Positions 23,753 to 34,230 are shown, counted from the first letter of the stretch. The stretch: DNA of 64,000 bases from Brachypodium distachyon (GCF_000005505.3 NC_016134.3:11018624-11082623), one strand, 5' to 3'. A program made the numbers and translations. The notes: generated by a model not told the origin, from the letters alone.

Positions 23753-24251
23753 TAGGGTGACAATGTGACTGCCAAGGCGGATTAGGAGAAGACATATGTG
23801 TATCAGACTGGGAAGTAGAAGACAAAAATGCATCAGTATCTTCTGCATATTTTCTTGAATTAACATGCCAGATCAAACTCTCTAGGCTTCAACTTATGAT
23901 TAGCACAAGCTTCCAGCAAATAAAATAGATGAGTAAACTGAGCCACGTCACAGAAAAATGCTGGGTTAGCAATGCATTAAATAGTGGCTTGAGCATGCAA
24001 CTGTGGCAAGATCCACCACCAGACTACCGCACGGCTGGTTCTTGCTGCCAATTGCTGGAACATGATGATGTGTTCGCTCATCTCGAGCTTAGTGGACACA
24101 CTAAAAAATGTACTTGACATGAGACGACTTTGGTGCTGTAATCTCTATGCTGCCGCCAGATCTCAAGCCACAGCAGACAGAATCTGGGAGATGTAATGGC
24201 ATGATTCTTCTTGTCTACCAATCAAAGGCTATTGCTTGAACACTTTTCATG

Positions 24252-24259
24252 TATAAATA
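24252..24259 (+). promoter_or_regulatory. TATA box of DUF241 copy 3
   Basis: TATAAATA lies 93 bases before the ATG, matching copies 1 and 2 apart from a small indel in the leader. Confidence 0.7.
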
Positions 24260-24351
24260 GACCTCGGCAGAATGGTAGACACATCAAACCAAAGGTTGCT
24301 CTTCCTCTCCTCTCTTCAAGCACAATACAGAGAAAAGCTTTAAGATCAGAT

Positions 24352-25059
24352 ATGGCTTTCCACCAAAGATCGATAAGTTTGCCATCTAGGTCTCACATCA
24401 GTGAGACCGAAGTCGAGCAAGAGCTGCAGAGACTAGAGACAAGCATCTCTTCCTCCATTACCATTGGCACAATGTGTGATGGTCTTAGGAGCCTTGTAAA
24501 CATCTACAATGGTGTTCAAGAGATTAGTTGCCTTCCAAGCAACCAAGTTTGCTCCTTCCAGCAGAGAAATATGTTGAATGCTGAAATGGAAGGTTCTCTT
24601 GAGCTGCTGGATCTCTGCAGCACCATGCAAGAGTTCTTCGTCGAGATGAAGGCAATCATCCAAGATCTGCAAGTGGCTCTGAGGAAAGGAAATGACACAG
24701 CTGTGCAAGCCAAGATCCAGTCTTACGCTTGCTTGGTGAAGAAGGTGAAGAAACATTTCAAGAAGACCACAAAGAAGGCTATTTCTGATAAGGAGTGCAG
24801 GATGGTCATGCTATTGACCAAGGCTAGACATGTCTCCATCTCTCTGCTGGAGTCCACACTCCATCTGTTGTTCAAGCAAATCGAAATGCCAAAACAGTCT
24901 CTTGTCTCCAAGGCATTCCACAAGAAGAAGGCAGTAATTTGTGAGGAGCAATTGCGGGAGTTAGAGTCCAGCATTGGAGATCTTGAGAATGGGGCAGCAC
25001 ATCTGTTCAGGAAATTACTCCAGAGCAGAGTTTCTCTCCTAAACATACTTAGCTCATAG
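24352..25059 (+). CDS. DUF241 domain protein, copy 3
   Basis: An intact single exon of 235 residues starting MAFHQRSISLPSRSHISETE and ending RVSLLNILSS. The open frame runs upstream to 24211, but the ATG at 24352 is the one conserved in all copies. Private changes include GVQEISCLPSNQVCSFQQRN and KARHVSISLLES. The domain is complete, with no stops or indels relative to the others. The promoter is shorter than in units 1 and 2, beginning at the recombination junction near 23752, but it retains the conserved 300-base block and TATA box. Function is unknown, as for the family. Confidence 0.9.
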   Translation: MAFHQRSISLPSRSHISETEVEQELQRLETSISSSITIGTMCDGLRSLVNIYNGVQEISCLPSNQVCSFQQRNMLNAEMEGSLELLDLCSTMQEFFVEMKAIIQDLQVALRKGNDTAVQAKIQSYACLVKKVKKHFKKTTKKAISDKECRMVMLLTKARHVSISLLESTLHLLFKQIEMPKQSLVSKAFHKKKAVICEEQLRELESSIGDLENGAAHLFRKLLQSRVSLLNILSS

Positions 25060-26099
25060 ATACTCAACGGCACTCTTCACGACCTACGATTGGCATCCGC
25101 CTTTTTGAGGATTAGCTGATCTTGATACAATTTTCATATATGTATGTATAACAGATGTACAGAAACTTATAGAAACAAAGACCAAAGTTTTGATCCATTT
25201 CAGATTCCATGATGTCGATATAATTTCTCTTGGGTTTTCTGATAGATATGCATGAGAAAAGGAAATGCTTATTCTGTCAACCCATCACACAATTCTGGTT
25301 TCTTAGGAACTAATGTTGTTTGTAATATATTTTTTCTGGTGGTAAATGACTGCTAATGACTTTAGACTTACATGCTTACAGTTCATGATGAACATCAGAT
25401 CCTTATTTTGCGGATCTCACTGGTCATGTGCAGGACATGCCAGGTCGAAGCCACATGTCTTATGGATGTACTTAGGAGGCCAGATTCCCTTTGTAATTGC
25501 AAAATCTGGCCATGCTGTTGCTTCCTTCTTTCTTTGTGGGAGACCATGGCTTGCTTAGTTAGTTTTCAGTAATATATCTGCATTGTTATTCAGGTGGTAA
25601 ACTTTTCATTGCTGATAAATTCACATAGCTAACTATGATGAATAGATATAAAGCACAAAAATTAATAAGAGAACTGGTATTCCACATCTGCAAATGAATC
25701 TTTTTTTGGATTGAGCATCACAAGATTGCTGTGATGATAAAAGGGAAATGTTTTCCATCCATCGAAGATCGGGTAGATAGAATTCAGTAATACCTTTTTG
25801 TTTCTTCCTTCCCTCATCTGTATAGCAGCAATAAAACAATTACAGATGACGTAACAAAGAAAATTACCAAAATCTCATATAGCTCAGAGTTACAAAGAAA
25901 ATCTCATATAGCTCAGAGTAACAAAGAAAACTACCAAAATATTTGTCCAATCCACATGGGTCCGGATATCCAAATTATCTCCAACTAAGATCTTGTCCTT
26001 CAGTACTGACAACCTATGCTTAATATCAATTTGCACAAATTATAAGCATTTTGGGCCACAAAGTTTGTGCACTTGAAAATCCATATGCTTATTAGCTTT
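25060..26099. other. 3' flank of DUF241 copy 3
   Basis: This matches the flanks of copies 1 and 2 until it is cut by a LINE tail at about 26098. A short direct repeat (ATCTCATATAGCTCAGAGT, about 25873 and 25900) is private to this copy. No gene is seen. Confidence 0.5.
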
Positions 26100-26440
26100 T
26101 TTTTTCCGAGAAAACGCAAAAGCCTTGCGTCTCGATGCATTGATAGATAGGAAAAAGTTATTTACAAGGTCGCGAAGGACCACACCCAATTACAACACAA
26201 CACGCCTAAATAGGATCTGGAGGCAACAGCGCCCTCAGACCCACTGCTCCCGCCCGAGACCACTGGCGAGCCTCCGCCTTGACCCCGTCGAGGAGGGAGG
26301 CGATGCTGGGTAGAGAGTTGTCGAAGACCGCAGCATTGCGGTGTTTCCAGATCGACCAAGCTGTTAGCATAACCATCGACGTAGTGCCTTTCTGAGCGGA
26401 TGAAGAGGAGGGTTGGGTCGCTTCCAGCCACCAAGCTGCA
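26098..26440 (-). mobile_element. LINE 3'-end fragment
   Basis: Read on minus, the fragment ends in CTCGGAAAAAAAAA, the A tail of a grass LINE, preceded by a GCAAGGCTTTTGCG-type 3' UTR. Upstream, one frame reads 'LTAWSIWKHRNAAVFDNSLPS', matching the zinc-binding-region/RNase H end of LINE reverse transcriptases (W-x-I-W-K-x-R-N). It is severely 5'-truncated. No clean target duplication was found on the right side. Confidence 0.75.
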
Positions 26441-27068
26441 AAAGGGACGCTTCGTTAATCATATGAGCTCCAGGTGTAAACATTTGTGGGCAGAATTTAA
26501 TTTGGCCATTTATGTTCTGTGCTGGTCCGAACTACCTGCTTGTTTGTATATTCATGTCCATGTTGCACATGCTTTTTAAATCGCATAATTAGTGTGTGAT
26601 CCTTGTTTAGTGCATCTTGTCTACAGATACGAGGTCCAAGCTTGAAGGCAAGCTTGCAATTAGGACAATATGTTAGCTGGACAAAATTGCTGCACGATCA
26701 CACAGCCCAGCCTGGTGCTGCTTTCTTTTAGTTTGTGTGTATACCTATCATGACAAACGAACTCTCCATTATATGTTAAAATACAGTTACAATGGAAGAC
26801 GTAACAGATTCAGTTTGCTTAGTTGAACAGGTGAATTTTTTTAGGCGTAAATTTTTTTAGCTTCAGTTTGTTCAGTTAAGTTGCAAGCAAACCAATGTGA
26901 AAAAAATTCCTAAAAAATCCTCGTGTACTTCCCAACTTCTAAAAATCCTCTAGTAATATACACAAGTATGGTATGTATTACCTTCAGTACAAGTACAGAA
27001 CTACACACACCAACCAAATGCGTCCCATGAGTGAGAAGAGAAATTTTGAGGGGGTGACAAGTGAGAAA
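26441..27068. other. Intergenic stretch, nothing recognised
   Basis: AT-rich sequence with short self-similar words (TTTTTTTAG around 26836-26862) but no gene or element boundary. Confidence 0.4.
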
Positions 27069-27580
27069 TTACAAGCGCAGCTGATGATTCCTAAGGTGAG
27101 CAAAGGGGATCCAAATGACCGCAATATGATGCGGATTTTCTTGAGGACCCGATCGATAATCGCTCATGGACTCGGGTAGCTCACGAGGCATTGCAGATAA
27201 GAACCGAGGGCTAGGTAGATGCGTACCACGGTGGGGAACTCTGCAGGCCTCCAGATCTCTGCCGTTGGGGGCGGTATACGTCCATACGGCGGGGGATCGC
27301 CGGAGTTGGGCGACGCCGGCGCGCCGTGGCGGTTTCACTCCTCCGTGGCCATTTCTTCGCTCTCTCCGGTATGGAAGGAAGGTGGTGGGCTTCTTCCTGG
27401 GCCGGTGGGCTGGATCAGTAATATGTTCTCCATTTGAGAGAGACGGAGAGGATTTTGGGCCTCCCCGCAAAAGAAGAAGAAGAGGATTTTGGGCCATCTC
27501 TCCGGAGATTGGTAACGATAATATGCATCGTTCTAGTTGGGCTGGGCCATGGCTCATTACCTCCCCTTTCTTTTTTGTCT
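27069..27580. other. GC-rich block, possibly a decayed exon
   Basis: The GC-rich sequence opens frames on both strands. On minus, a GCCCA-rich upstream segment is followed by an early ATG that stops after five codons, while another phase stays open for 160 codons without a recognisable domain. It could be the first exon and promoter of a lost gene. I cannot assign a product. Confidence 0.25.
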
Positions 27581-27839
27581 TTCACGTGGAATATTACTTG
27601 GATTTGGCCGTGATTTCTTTACAGTGAATCAATCAACCATCTATCAATGGATCCATATATTCTCAAAAGAAAATCAATGGATCCATAGCGTTGTTCTAAA
27701 AAAATTAAAATGAAAATCGGACATGCATGAAATTTCACTTAAATCAACTTTCTTAACCATGTCGAATTCCTCTCTAAAACAAATTCTTAACTGTGTCGAG
27801 TATGGATTTTTGGAAACAATCCAGGCCTGCTATTGCTTT

Positions 27840-28160
27840 CTTCCGGTAGCCGGTGATGACATCGAGGAAGGCTCCAGACCCCCGGCGAAGACATCCTCAA
27901 TCATCTGCCAAAACGGCATGTATGTTTCTTATGCCGAATAAGAATACTAGTGCAATTAATCAAGAAACCGGATTCGATGCATCGAAAACTAGCTGTACGT
28001 AGGTCAATATGCATGCCAAGAATATGGAGCCTGCAGCCTGCCCTGTCAAGAGGAATATAATCAGTCACAAATCTAATTAACGTGTACGTACTTTCCTTTA
28101 TATGTCAACTTTGTAACATGCAATCATGCATTGCATGATAATGCGAATTGCATTAATGGA
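27840..28160 (+). promoter_or_regulatory. Orphan copy of the cysteine-rich gene promoter
   Basis: This stretch is similar to 30225-30530, upstream of the peptide gene at 30662. Shared words include ATCTGCCAAAACGGCA/ATCTGTCAAAACGGCA, TATGCCGAATA, GTCAAGAGGAAT, ATGTCAACTTTGTAAC and TGGATCGAGT. No matching coding sequence follows, so a paralogue has probably been lost or never formed. Confidence 0.6.
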
Positions 28161-28709
28161 TCGAGTGCCATGATAATGCAACTTTGTCAAAAAAAGGAGT
28201 ACTGTTGCCATACATCTTATAATTAACAAGTGGATTCCCTCCGCGTTGCGCCGCGGAAATCTGAGAGTCCCTGATAGCTGCATAGATAGAAGTTTGAAAT
28301 AATATGATATTTGTGTATGTACACATATAATTCAACACCCGAGAAAGTATGCATTTCAAAAAAGATTCAAATAATAGAGATTCTTACCGGTCTCATTACT
28401 GCAGGTGGTTTGCTGGTCGAGGTAGCAGTTCTTGCTGGCTTATTTTCTTAGGAAGCTATTTTGGTTGTTTAGAGTTAGCCTATCGTGGATATATACGGAA
28501 TGCATGCGTACCTCTTCCTCGACAAGCCGTTCAACTCGTTTATGTTGATTTGAAGGTAGGGATCCACTTCCTTCACCTACTTGGCATTTGACTCCTTACA
28601 CAAAAGGTTAACAATGTATTGACTTGCTCAAGTGAAGGAAGGTGACTCGATCATGCCAAGATCCAAGCAACCACCGGAGATGTCACGTGCTCGGAAATTG
28701 AAAACAAGG

Positions 28710-29380
28710 GATTAAACCATTAGCATACCTACTTGTGGGAACATAGACGGTACTTGCGTAAGGCCCAAGAATGTGCACACTCTCAGACATGGGAACCTGA
28801 TCAACTCGGTCAGATTGCCAAGTTGAGAAAAGTTGTCCACATCCAGAGTGCTCAACTCTTGTAGGGACACTAGGTTCCCTAACCCGCCAAACGTCTTTGT
28901 GTGACTATCAACACATCACATAGCGGCATCAAATGTGTCAGCCGAAAGACACTCTACGGCAATTCGTGCACAGATGTACCTCTTATGTCTAGTGTCTGCA
29001 AAAGCCGTTCACTAGTTTTGGTTCTATTTAATCCTAGGTACCTATGTGTAGTAGTAAACTCACGAGATGCCTAAGAATAATCTTATCTTGTTTTCCAGAA
29101 TCAAAGAGATCACAACCTTCTACCCGTAAAATATGAAGTTTTAAAGGTACGTGTGCGCGGGGTGGGGGCTCGGGCCCCCGCCCCCCGCAATGTCAATATC
29201 TTTGAAACATGTCACTTCTCGTAACGACATTATTCAAATAATGGAATTTTTCTTTCATAGTGACTTGTTTCTATTTAATCCTAGGTACCTCTGTGCAGTA
29301 AACTCGCAAGATGCCTAAGATTAATCTAATCTTGTCTTCCAGAATCAAAGAGACCGCAACCTTCTAAATCCATACCGACC
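28710..29380 (-). pseudogene. NBS-LRR resistance-gene relic
   Basis: On minus, 28895-28722 reads KTFGGLGNLVSLQELSTLDV and continues DNFSQLGNLTEL, a typical linker and LRR stretch of plant NBS-LRR proteins. Further 5' (about 29060-28960) a frame reads HRYLGLNRTKT then LLQTLDIRGTSVHELP, the 'LRYLxLrxT...LQTLDlrgTxvxeLP' pattern, with stops and frameshifts. A segment of about 105 bases (29021-29127) is repeated at about 29270-29367, so part of the LRR region was duplicated before or during decay. No NB-ARC domain is present. It is non-coding. Confidence 0.65.
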
Positions 29381-30224
29381 GCGCTTGTGACATGCTTGTT
29401 GTATGAAATTGCGGGGTGATAAGCTCCCTCCGTCCGGAAATAAGTGACTTCGATTTGTATAACTACTCATGGATGTCGTTCAGTGGATGAAAGTTAATTT
29501 CGATTATTATGTTTCACTTTTTATGATCTCACCTAACATCAAATGTCTAATTTGATTCCATTGGGAGTCTAGTTACAAGATAGGCCCTCCATACTCCAAT
29601 CCAACATCGAGGCCGTATGCATCTGCAGCTTGAGCACCGCTACCCCTGACTTGGGCCTTTGGGCTGCCCCTGATTTGGGCCTTTGGACTGCCCCTGATTT
29701 GGGCCTTTGGGCCCACCGGATAGTGTTGCACACACAGCGCATACGGTTCGGATAAATGTATACCCTCGCCCAAAAGAGAGGGAGGATAAACGTACGTCAC
29801 CCTAGCTGGAACTCCGTCTAAATTTAAAAAAAAAAATCAGAACTCTGAAAGTTCATTTCTAGTAGACTTCCAGTTAGGGAAACTTTAGATTTTCATATTT
29901 TCAGAAGAATGGAAAAAGGGAAAAAGAAAAGTCCAAACAAAAGCCAGAAACATAGGCCGGATTGAACTTAGCCCTGCTCGGGGAGAGAGGGAAACCAGGC
30001 CCACTCGGGAGTGAGGAAAGTACGTGCAAGGGCTAGCTCTAGCTTCTGCGAGATCGGAAAATCGACCGTATATAACTTGTATTTCAGCAAAAACTTATGA
30101 TGATCACATCGGAAGAGGCTGCATTTTAAACCAGCTAGCAAACGTACCGGGACGACAGAACAGAAATTAAATTGAACTCATTTTCGACATTATAATTAAC
30201 CTGTAGCAAATCAATTCCGGCATT
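29381..30224. other. Intergenic stretch with a 24-bp triplicate
   Basis: One Stowaway-like end (CTCCCTCCGTCCGGAAATAAG, first 20 bases at about 29425) has no partner end. Three 24-base units lie at 29643-29714. No gene is seen. Confidence 0.4.
29643..29714. repeat. 24-bp tandem repeat, three units
   Basis: The unit begins CCCCTGATTTGGGCCTTTGG; the copies differ at one to three positions. It keeps frame on both strands because 24 is a multiple of three, so the open frames across it are not evidence of a gene. Confidence 0.8.
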
Positions 30225-30580
30225 CATGTACGTACGTCCTCGACGATCATCTGTCAAAACGGCAGAACATGTTGTTATATACTCCGTATATGCCGAATAC
30301 AAATACCAGTTGTGCAATTGTAATAAAAAAAAGGATATATCCGATCCGTCCAAAACTACGTACTCCGTAGATGCATGTGTAAGGTCAAGATGCATGCATG
30401 TATGCCAAGAATGAAGCCTGCTAGCTAGCTGCCGGTCAAGAGGAATCTAATTAATGTGTATTTTTCCCTCTCTAATGTCAACTTTGTAACGTGCATTGCA
30501 CGATCGGTGCAAAATTCCATGGATCGAGTCAAATGGTTCTACCTCCTAATTAACCCATCCCAATCGATCTTGGTTGTCTC

Positions 30581-30588
30581 TATAAATA
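30581..30588 (+). promoter_or_regulatory. TATA box of the cysteine-rich peptide gene
   Basis: TATAAATA within CTCTATAAATACG lies 81 bases before the ATG. The region upstream (30225-30530) is duplicated at 27840-28160. Confidence 0.7.
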
Positions 30589-30661
30589 CGTTCTCTCTCG
30601 CCTTCACGTTTCTATTCATCTTTGTAGAGCTTGCTTTCTTCTTTGTGTATTCCTCAACACA

Positions 30662-31090
30662 ATGGTGGCTTCAGGTCCAGCTGCTGCTCTTGCTCTCACG
30701 GCAGCCGTCCTGGCCTTGCTGATCCTGCCTTCAATGGGCAAGTGCCGGCTGCCAGCACCGTCTCCGTCTCCGTCTCCGGCTCCGGCTCCGGCGCCGGTGG
30801 TTTTGTGCAAAGACTGCTACCCACGGTGCTACTCGGCGTGCGAGTTCTCCGTGCAGGAGAGGTGCAAGCAATATTGCTTCCCTGATTGCGAGTCCTGCAG
30901 GAGGCAGGTGATCGCGAGCTGCACGGCCAGCTGCCCCGCCGGCACCAGCTGCGACTGCAACGGCGCCGCCGACAGGTCGTGCGTCAGCGCCTGCTCCACC
31001 GTGCAGTGCCAGCCCTGCCTCAACGGCCTTCGCCAGCAGTGCCAGGACGCCTGCAGCACCACGGACTGCAAAGACTGCGTCAATCAGTAG
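30662..31090 (+). CDS. Secreted cysteine-rich peptide precursor with repeated four-cysteine units
   Basis: A single exon of 142 residues. Residues 1-27 form a signal peptide with a hydrophobic core (ALALTAAVLALLILPSMG). Residues 31-45 are a Pro-rich linker of SP/AP dipeptides, a likely site of hydroxyproline glycosylation. The remainder has 20 cysteines. After an opening C-x2-C-x3-C-x3-C, it consists of four units of the form x7-C-x3-C-x(3-5)-C-x(1-2)-C, with the seven-residue spacer constant. The product is therefore expected to be secreted and rich in disulphides. I do not recognise the family: it is not a thionin, defensin, LTP or hairpinin by cysteine pattern. The gene has a good TATA box, a short leader and no lesions, so it is probably expressed. 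Defence or reproductive roles are common for such peptides but are not shown by this sequence. Confidence 0.8.
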   Translation: MVASGPAAALALTAAVLALLILPSMGKCRLPAPSPSPSPAPAPAPVVLCKDCYPRCYSACEFSVQERCKQYCFPDCESCRRQVIASCTASCPAGTSCDCNGAADRSCVSACSTVQCQPCLNGLRQQCQDACSTTDCKDCVNQ

Positions 31091-31224
31091 AAATAAGCAA
31101 ATTAAGCTCTAGGTAGCACCATGCATGCCTCCATGGTCCATGGATATCATTATCTTGTGGCTAAGGGATGATGTATGTGGTCGCACCTGATAATCTTGAA
31201 GTCGTTGAGTACCATAAAAACTTA

Positions 31225-31337
31225 CTCCATTCGATCCTAAATTGTTGTCGAAATATTACATGTATCTAGACGTTTTTTATGAATAGATACATCCATATTT
31301 AGGCAAATTTGAGTCAAAAATTTAGGATCAGAGGGAG
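31225..31337. mobile_element. Stowaway MITE
   Basis: The element starts CTCCATTCGATCC, ends GGATCAGAGGGAG and is flanked by TA (31223-31224, 31338-31339). The 113-base body contains TGTATCTAGACG and GATACATCCAT, which identifies it with the MITE at 1705-1817 in inverse orientation. It lies 134 bases after the peptide gene stop. Confidence 0.85.
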
Positions 31338-31432
31338 TATTTTTTTGGGTGATGTAATGCTCATGGATATCATTATCATGCATTTTTTTTAGAATAGTTT
31401 TGGTTGCATATGCAACTTGGCTCATAGCATGT

Positions 31433-31935
31433 CACTACCGGAAAACGTGGCGTTGCCGGCGGCAACACTCTTTGCGGGCTGCCGGCAAAGAAGCTGATAT
31501 GCCGTGGGCCGGCAGAAAAGCCCACGGCATAGGATGGGCCGCCGGCAAAGCCTACTAAAGCCCGTCGGTAAAGAAAGGCCTACGGCAAAGAAACCCTGCA
31601 CGTGGGCCCGTGTGCGCGGTTAACGGCGGGCGAAACGGCCGGTGGAAAAAAAATCTTGGCCCGAGAAATGCCGCTAGCAAAGCCCAAATTTTTCCCGCGC
31701 GTCCCGTTCAAATTTAGACACCAGCGCGAACGAAATTAAAAAAAAAGGAAATTACTCTTTGCCGGCGGGCCGCCGGCAAAGCCCAATTTTTTTATATTTT
31801 TTTTTCCAAAAATCCCCTGTTCGAATTGAACCAATGAAAAAAAAAGAAATAACCCTTTGCCGGCAGCCACGATAAATAGCCGCTGGCATAGGATGCTTTG
31901 CCGAAGGCTCTTATATTAGCCGTCGGCAAAGCATA
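31433..31935 (+). repeat. Left subterminal repeats of the outer CACTA element
   Basis: At least eight direct and inverted copies of TTTGCCGGCGG or GCCGGCAAAG variants are present. Such arrays are the usual binding sites of the element's own TNPA-type protein. The stretch that follows, to about 32,575, holds no recognisable coding sequence. Confidence 0.8.
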
Positions 31936-32577
31936 TTATTTTTTCCTTTTTTGTTTGGTTGTGATGTAAATCAACCATATTGTAAACACACAGAGCAATA
32001 TATATTGTTGTTTAGATTGAACCCAATTTGCACTTATAAAATTTAGTTTCCGAAATCATAGATTTGCGTGGCCATGAGTTAATTGGTTACAATCGGTTCA
32101 TCGACGCATGAAATGACGAAACAAATGGTTTCACGGCTTTCTCCTTGTGCATGGTGTGCCATGTATATGTAAATGAAGGGTGTGTTAATGGTAAAATCAA
32201 ATCGATAGCATTGATGTGACACTTCCTTTGCAAACAATACTAGCGAATGGGCATGAATGTTCCACACTTGAGGGGAAAAGTCTCAATTCAGACCGACGGG
32301 ACATAATTTAGTCAGTCCATGGGGTAGATGTTTACTTTTTCATGTTGACATGTCCTAATACAACACTATGATATAGTAAAGTGATATGAAAACCCAAGTT
32401 TTGGTGAAAGTCTAGTAACAAAACACTAAGGAACATTCAAACCCAAGCCCAAGAGTGAGGAAAACACGCAATTCGGACCGAGGGAGAAGATACGATGAAT
32501 GGTCTTGAGAACTTGAAGTCTTAGATGATGTCATCAAATGGGTACATAAAGATGGTGTTAAGCACCAAATAGAGTAC

Positions 32578-32850
32578 CCGCCACCAACTCTGCGTTACTG
32601 GAGGTTTAGCACCGTGGCGGGTAAAATACCCGCCACTGCTGCACCGAGATCATCAATGGCGAGTAAAATACCCGCCACCGAAGACCTACAAACCGCCACT
32701 GTAAATCACTCCGGCACCACCCGAAAAGTGCGTGGAGTACATTACTGGCGGGCAAATTACCCGCCACTGGAAATTTCCAGTAGCGGTCTTTGGCCACCGC
32801 CACTGGAACCTTTTCCAGTGGCGGTGGTGTATAACCGCCACTGGTACTGT
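32578..32850. repeat. Subterminal repeats, left edge of the inner CACTA block
   Basis: Repeated inverted words such as GGCGGGTAAAATACCCGCC and TTTCCAGTGGCGGTGG can form hairpins. The same repeat family recurs at 37.3-38.1 and 47.9 kb. Confidence 0.75.
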
Positions 32851-33019
32851 TTTTTTCCCGAAAAAAAAAATGAATTTTTTATAAAAATAAATATTCCTGT
32901 AGCACAGAAATAACAAGAATACAACACATGGCGGGAATACAACAACATAGTATACAACACCAAAGAAACAGAATAGCATCAAATATATTACAAAGTTCCA
33001 CACGAGTGAAACATTCAAG

Positions 33020-34230
33020 TCACATGCATGTATACAAAGTGTTTGAAGGAATGAGCCACAAATAGAAGTGTTCCACACAATTTAGCCACTTTTGGCGACA
33101 ATCCCGCTGCCGTAGTAATCCCCGCTCGAGAACCTCCTTGTTGAGGATTTCGCTGATGTGCTTCTGGATCTCGTACACGAGACTTTCTAAGTTGTGCCCT
33201 AACTTGGCGTTGGCCAGAAACCAATTCCTCACTTCTTCGAAGGTCTTCTTCCACTTCGGCTGGAAGTCATTGATCATCTGCTGAATAGTGTGTGTGCAAT
33301 AGTAACCATAGTAGACGGATCCTTCAGGCTGTTGCTCGCAGGGGAAGTTGAAAGTGTGCCTGAGGGGAGCGTCACGATTGCGACTAAAGCTAGGCATCGC
33401 GTACCATTTCACCGTGTCGCGATAGGCTGCGTCAATGACATATTTGATCGGCTCAAAGTCGCGTTGTGGTTCATTCCCCTTGCGTTGCAGTGGATCAAAA
33501 TATGTGACCCCTCCCATATCGAGGCAGATGGCGCTTGTCACCCAATGGCCGTTGTTTCAAAAACGGACGCACATTGTATTAGCCAAATAATATAACAAGC
33601 AAGTCTTCCGACGGAAAAAGATGTATGTATTCACGCGAATTGAAAACAACTTACTGTAGATTGTACAATATCAATACAAAACGGCGGTCTTGGTGCTTCA
33701 ACATGAATTGAGTGAGGTATTCAATCGCCAACCTTCTACTTTCGGCCAACAATGGGTCTGGACCAAGCAAATTGGCGTTGAAGAGAAGGGGGTCGGCGAC
33801 GGCCATCCCATATTGCTTCACCCTATAGGCCTCTCTCGTGTAGTGTACACACCACAGTCTTAATATGGCGTTGTCGAGGCACTTGCGGTTGAAGAGGTGA
33901 AACAAGTTGAGGAAGTCAATGCCGAAGGTAACGTCGTTTTCCCTCTGGATTTCCCCCGTATTGGAGTCGAAAAAGCCATAATGCTTTGGCACTCGAACCC
34001 TAATTTCCATATTTGTTAGGTCTGCGCCTGATGATGCCACATTCATGTACTTTTCATGGAGCTCTTGCATCTCCCGTGGCAGGCGATATAGGTCATCCGG
34101 GGACACCATCGGTTGTCCGGGGTGGAACAACAAAAATTGGGAGAATCGCCTGTCCACGCAATAAGATCCATCAGGCCATCTATCTCCAACACGGGGGTGG
34201 GTGGGCATCTTCAGAATGTCTGGTCGCTCT
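33020..34230 (-). pseudogene. Ulp1-like (C48 peptidase-type) domain with substituted nucleophile
   Basis: On minus, the exon 34208-33652 (MPTHPRVGDRWPDGSYCVDR onward) is joined by a GT-AG intron to about 33550-33020. The second part reads GHWVTSAICLDMGGVTYFDP, then CEQQPEGSVYYGYYCTHTI. This is the layout of the Ulp1 cysteine peptidase core: His in GHW, Asp in YFDP, and Gln before the nucleophile motif. Where the catalytic cysteine is expected, before GYY, there is Tyr. Such Ulp1-like domains are commonly carried by plant CACTA and Mutator elements. Here it appears to be the C-terminal part of the second-ORF protein that begins at 37211. Peptidase activity is not expected from this copy. Confidence 0.6.

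Larger units (their letters stand above)
11440..26090 (+). repeat. Tandem segmental duplication carrying DUF241 genes
   Basis: The unit of about 6.1 kb runs from 11440 to about 17545 and is repeated from 17545 to about 23752. Matching landmarks in order are: 11440-11760 with 17545-17830; 11772-12000 with 19190-19350; gene promoters; genes 12817 and 20191; 3' flanks; 14840-15030 with 21970-22090; 15355-16006 with 22500-23138; and the second gene-like copy at 16483 with that at 23616. A third, partial unit (23752-26090) repeats only the promoter, gene and 3' flank. Two retroposon insertions, at 17839-19130 and about 26100-26440, are not shared between units and so came later. Confidence 0.85.

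Noticed and set aside
29425..29580. Stowaway MITE starting CTCCCTCCGTCCGG
   Set aside because: No inverted partner end and no flanking TA pair could be found.
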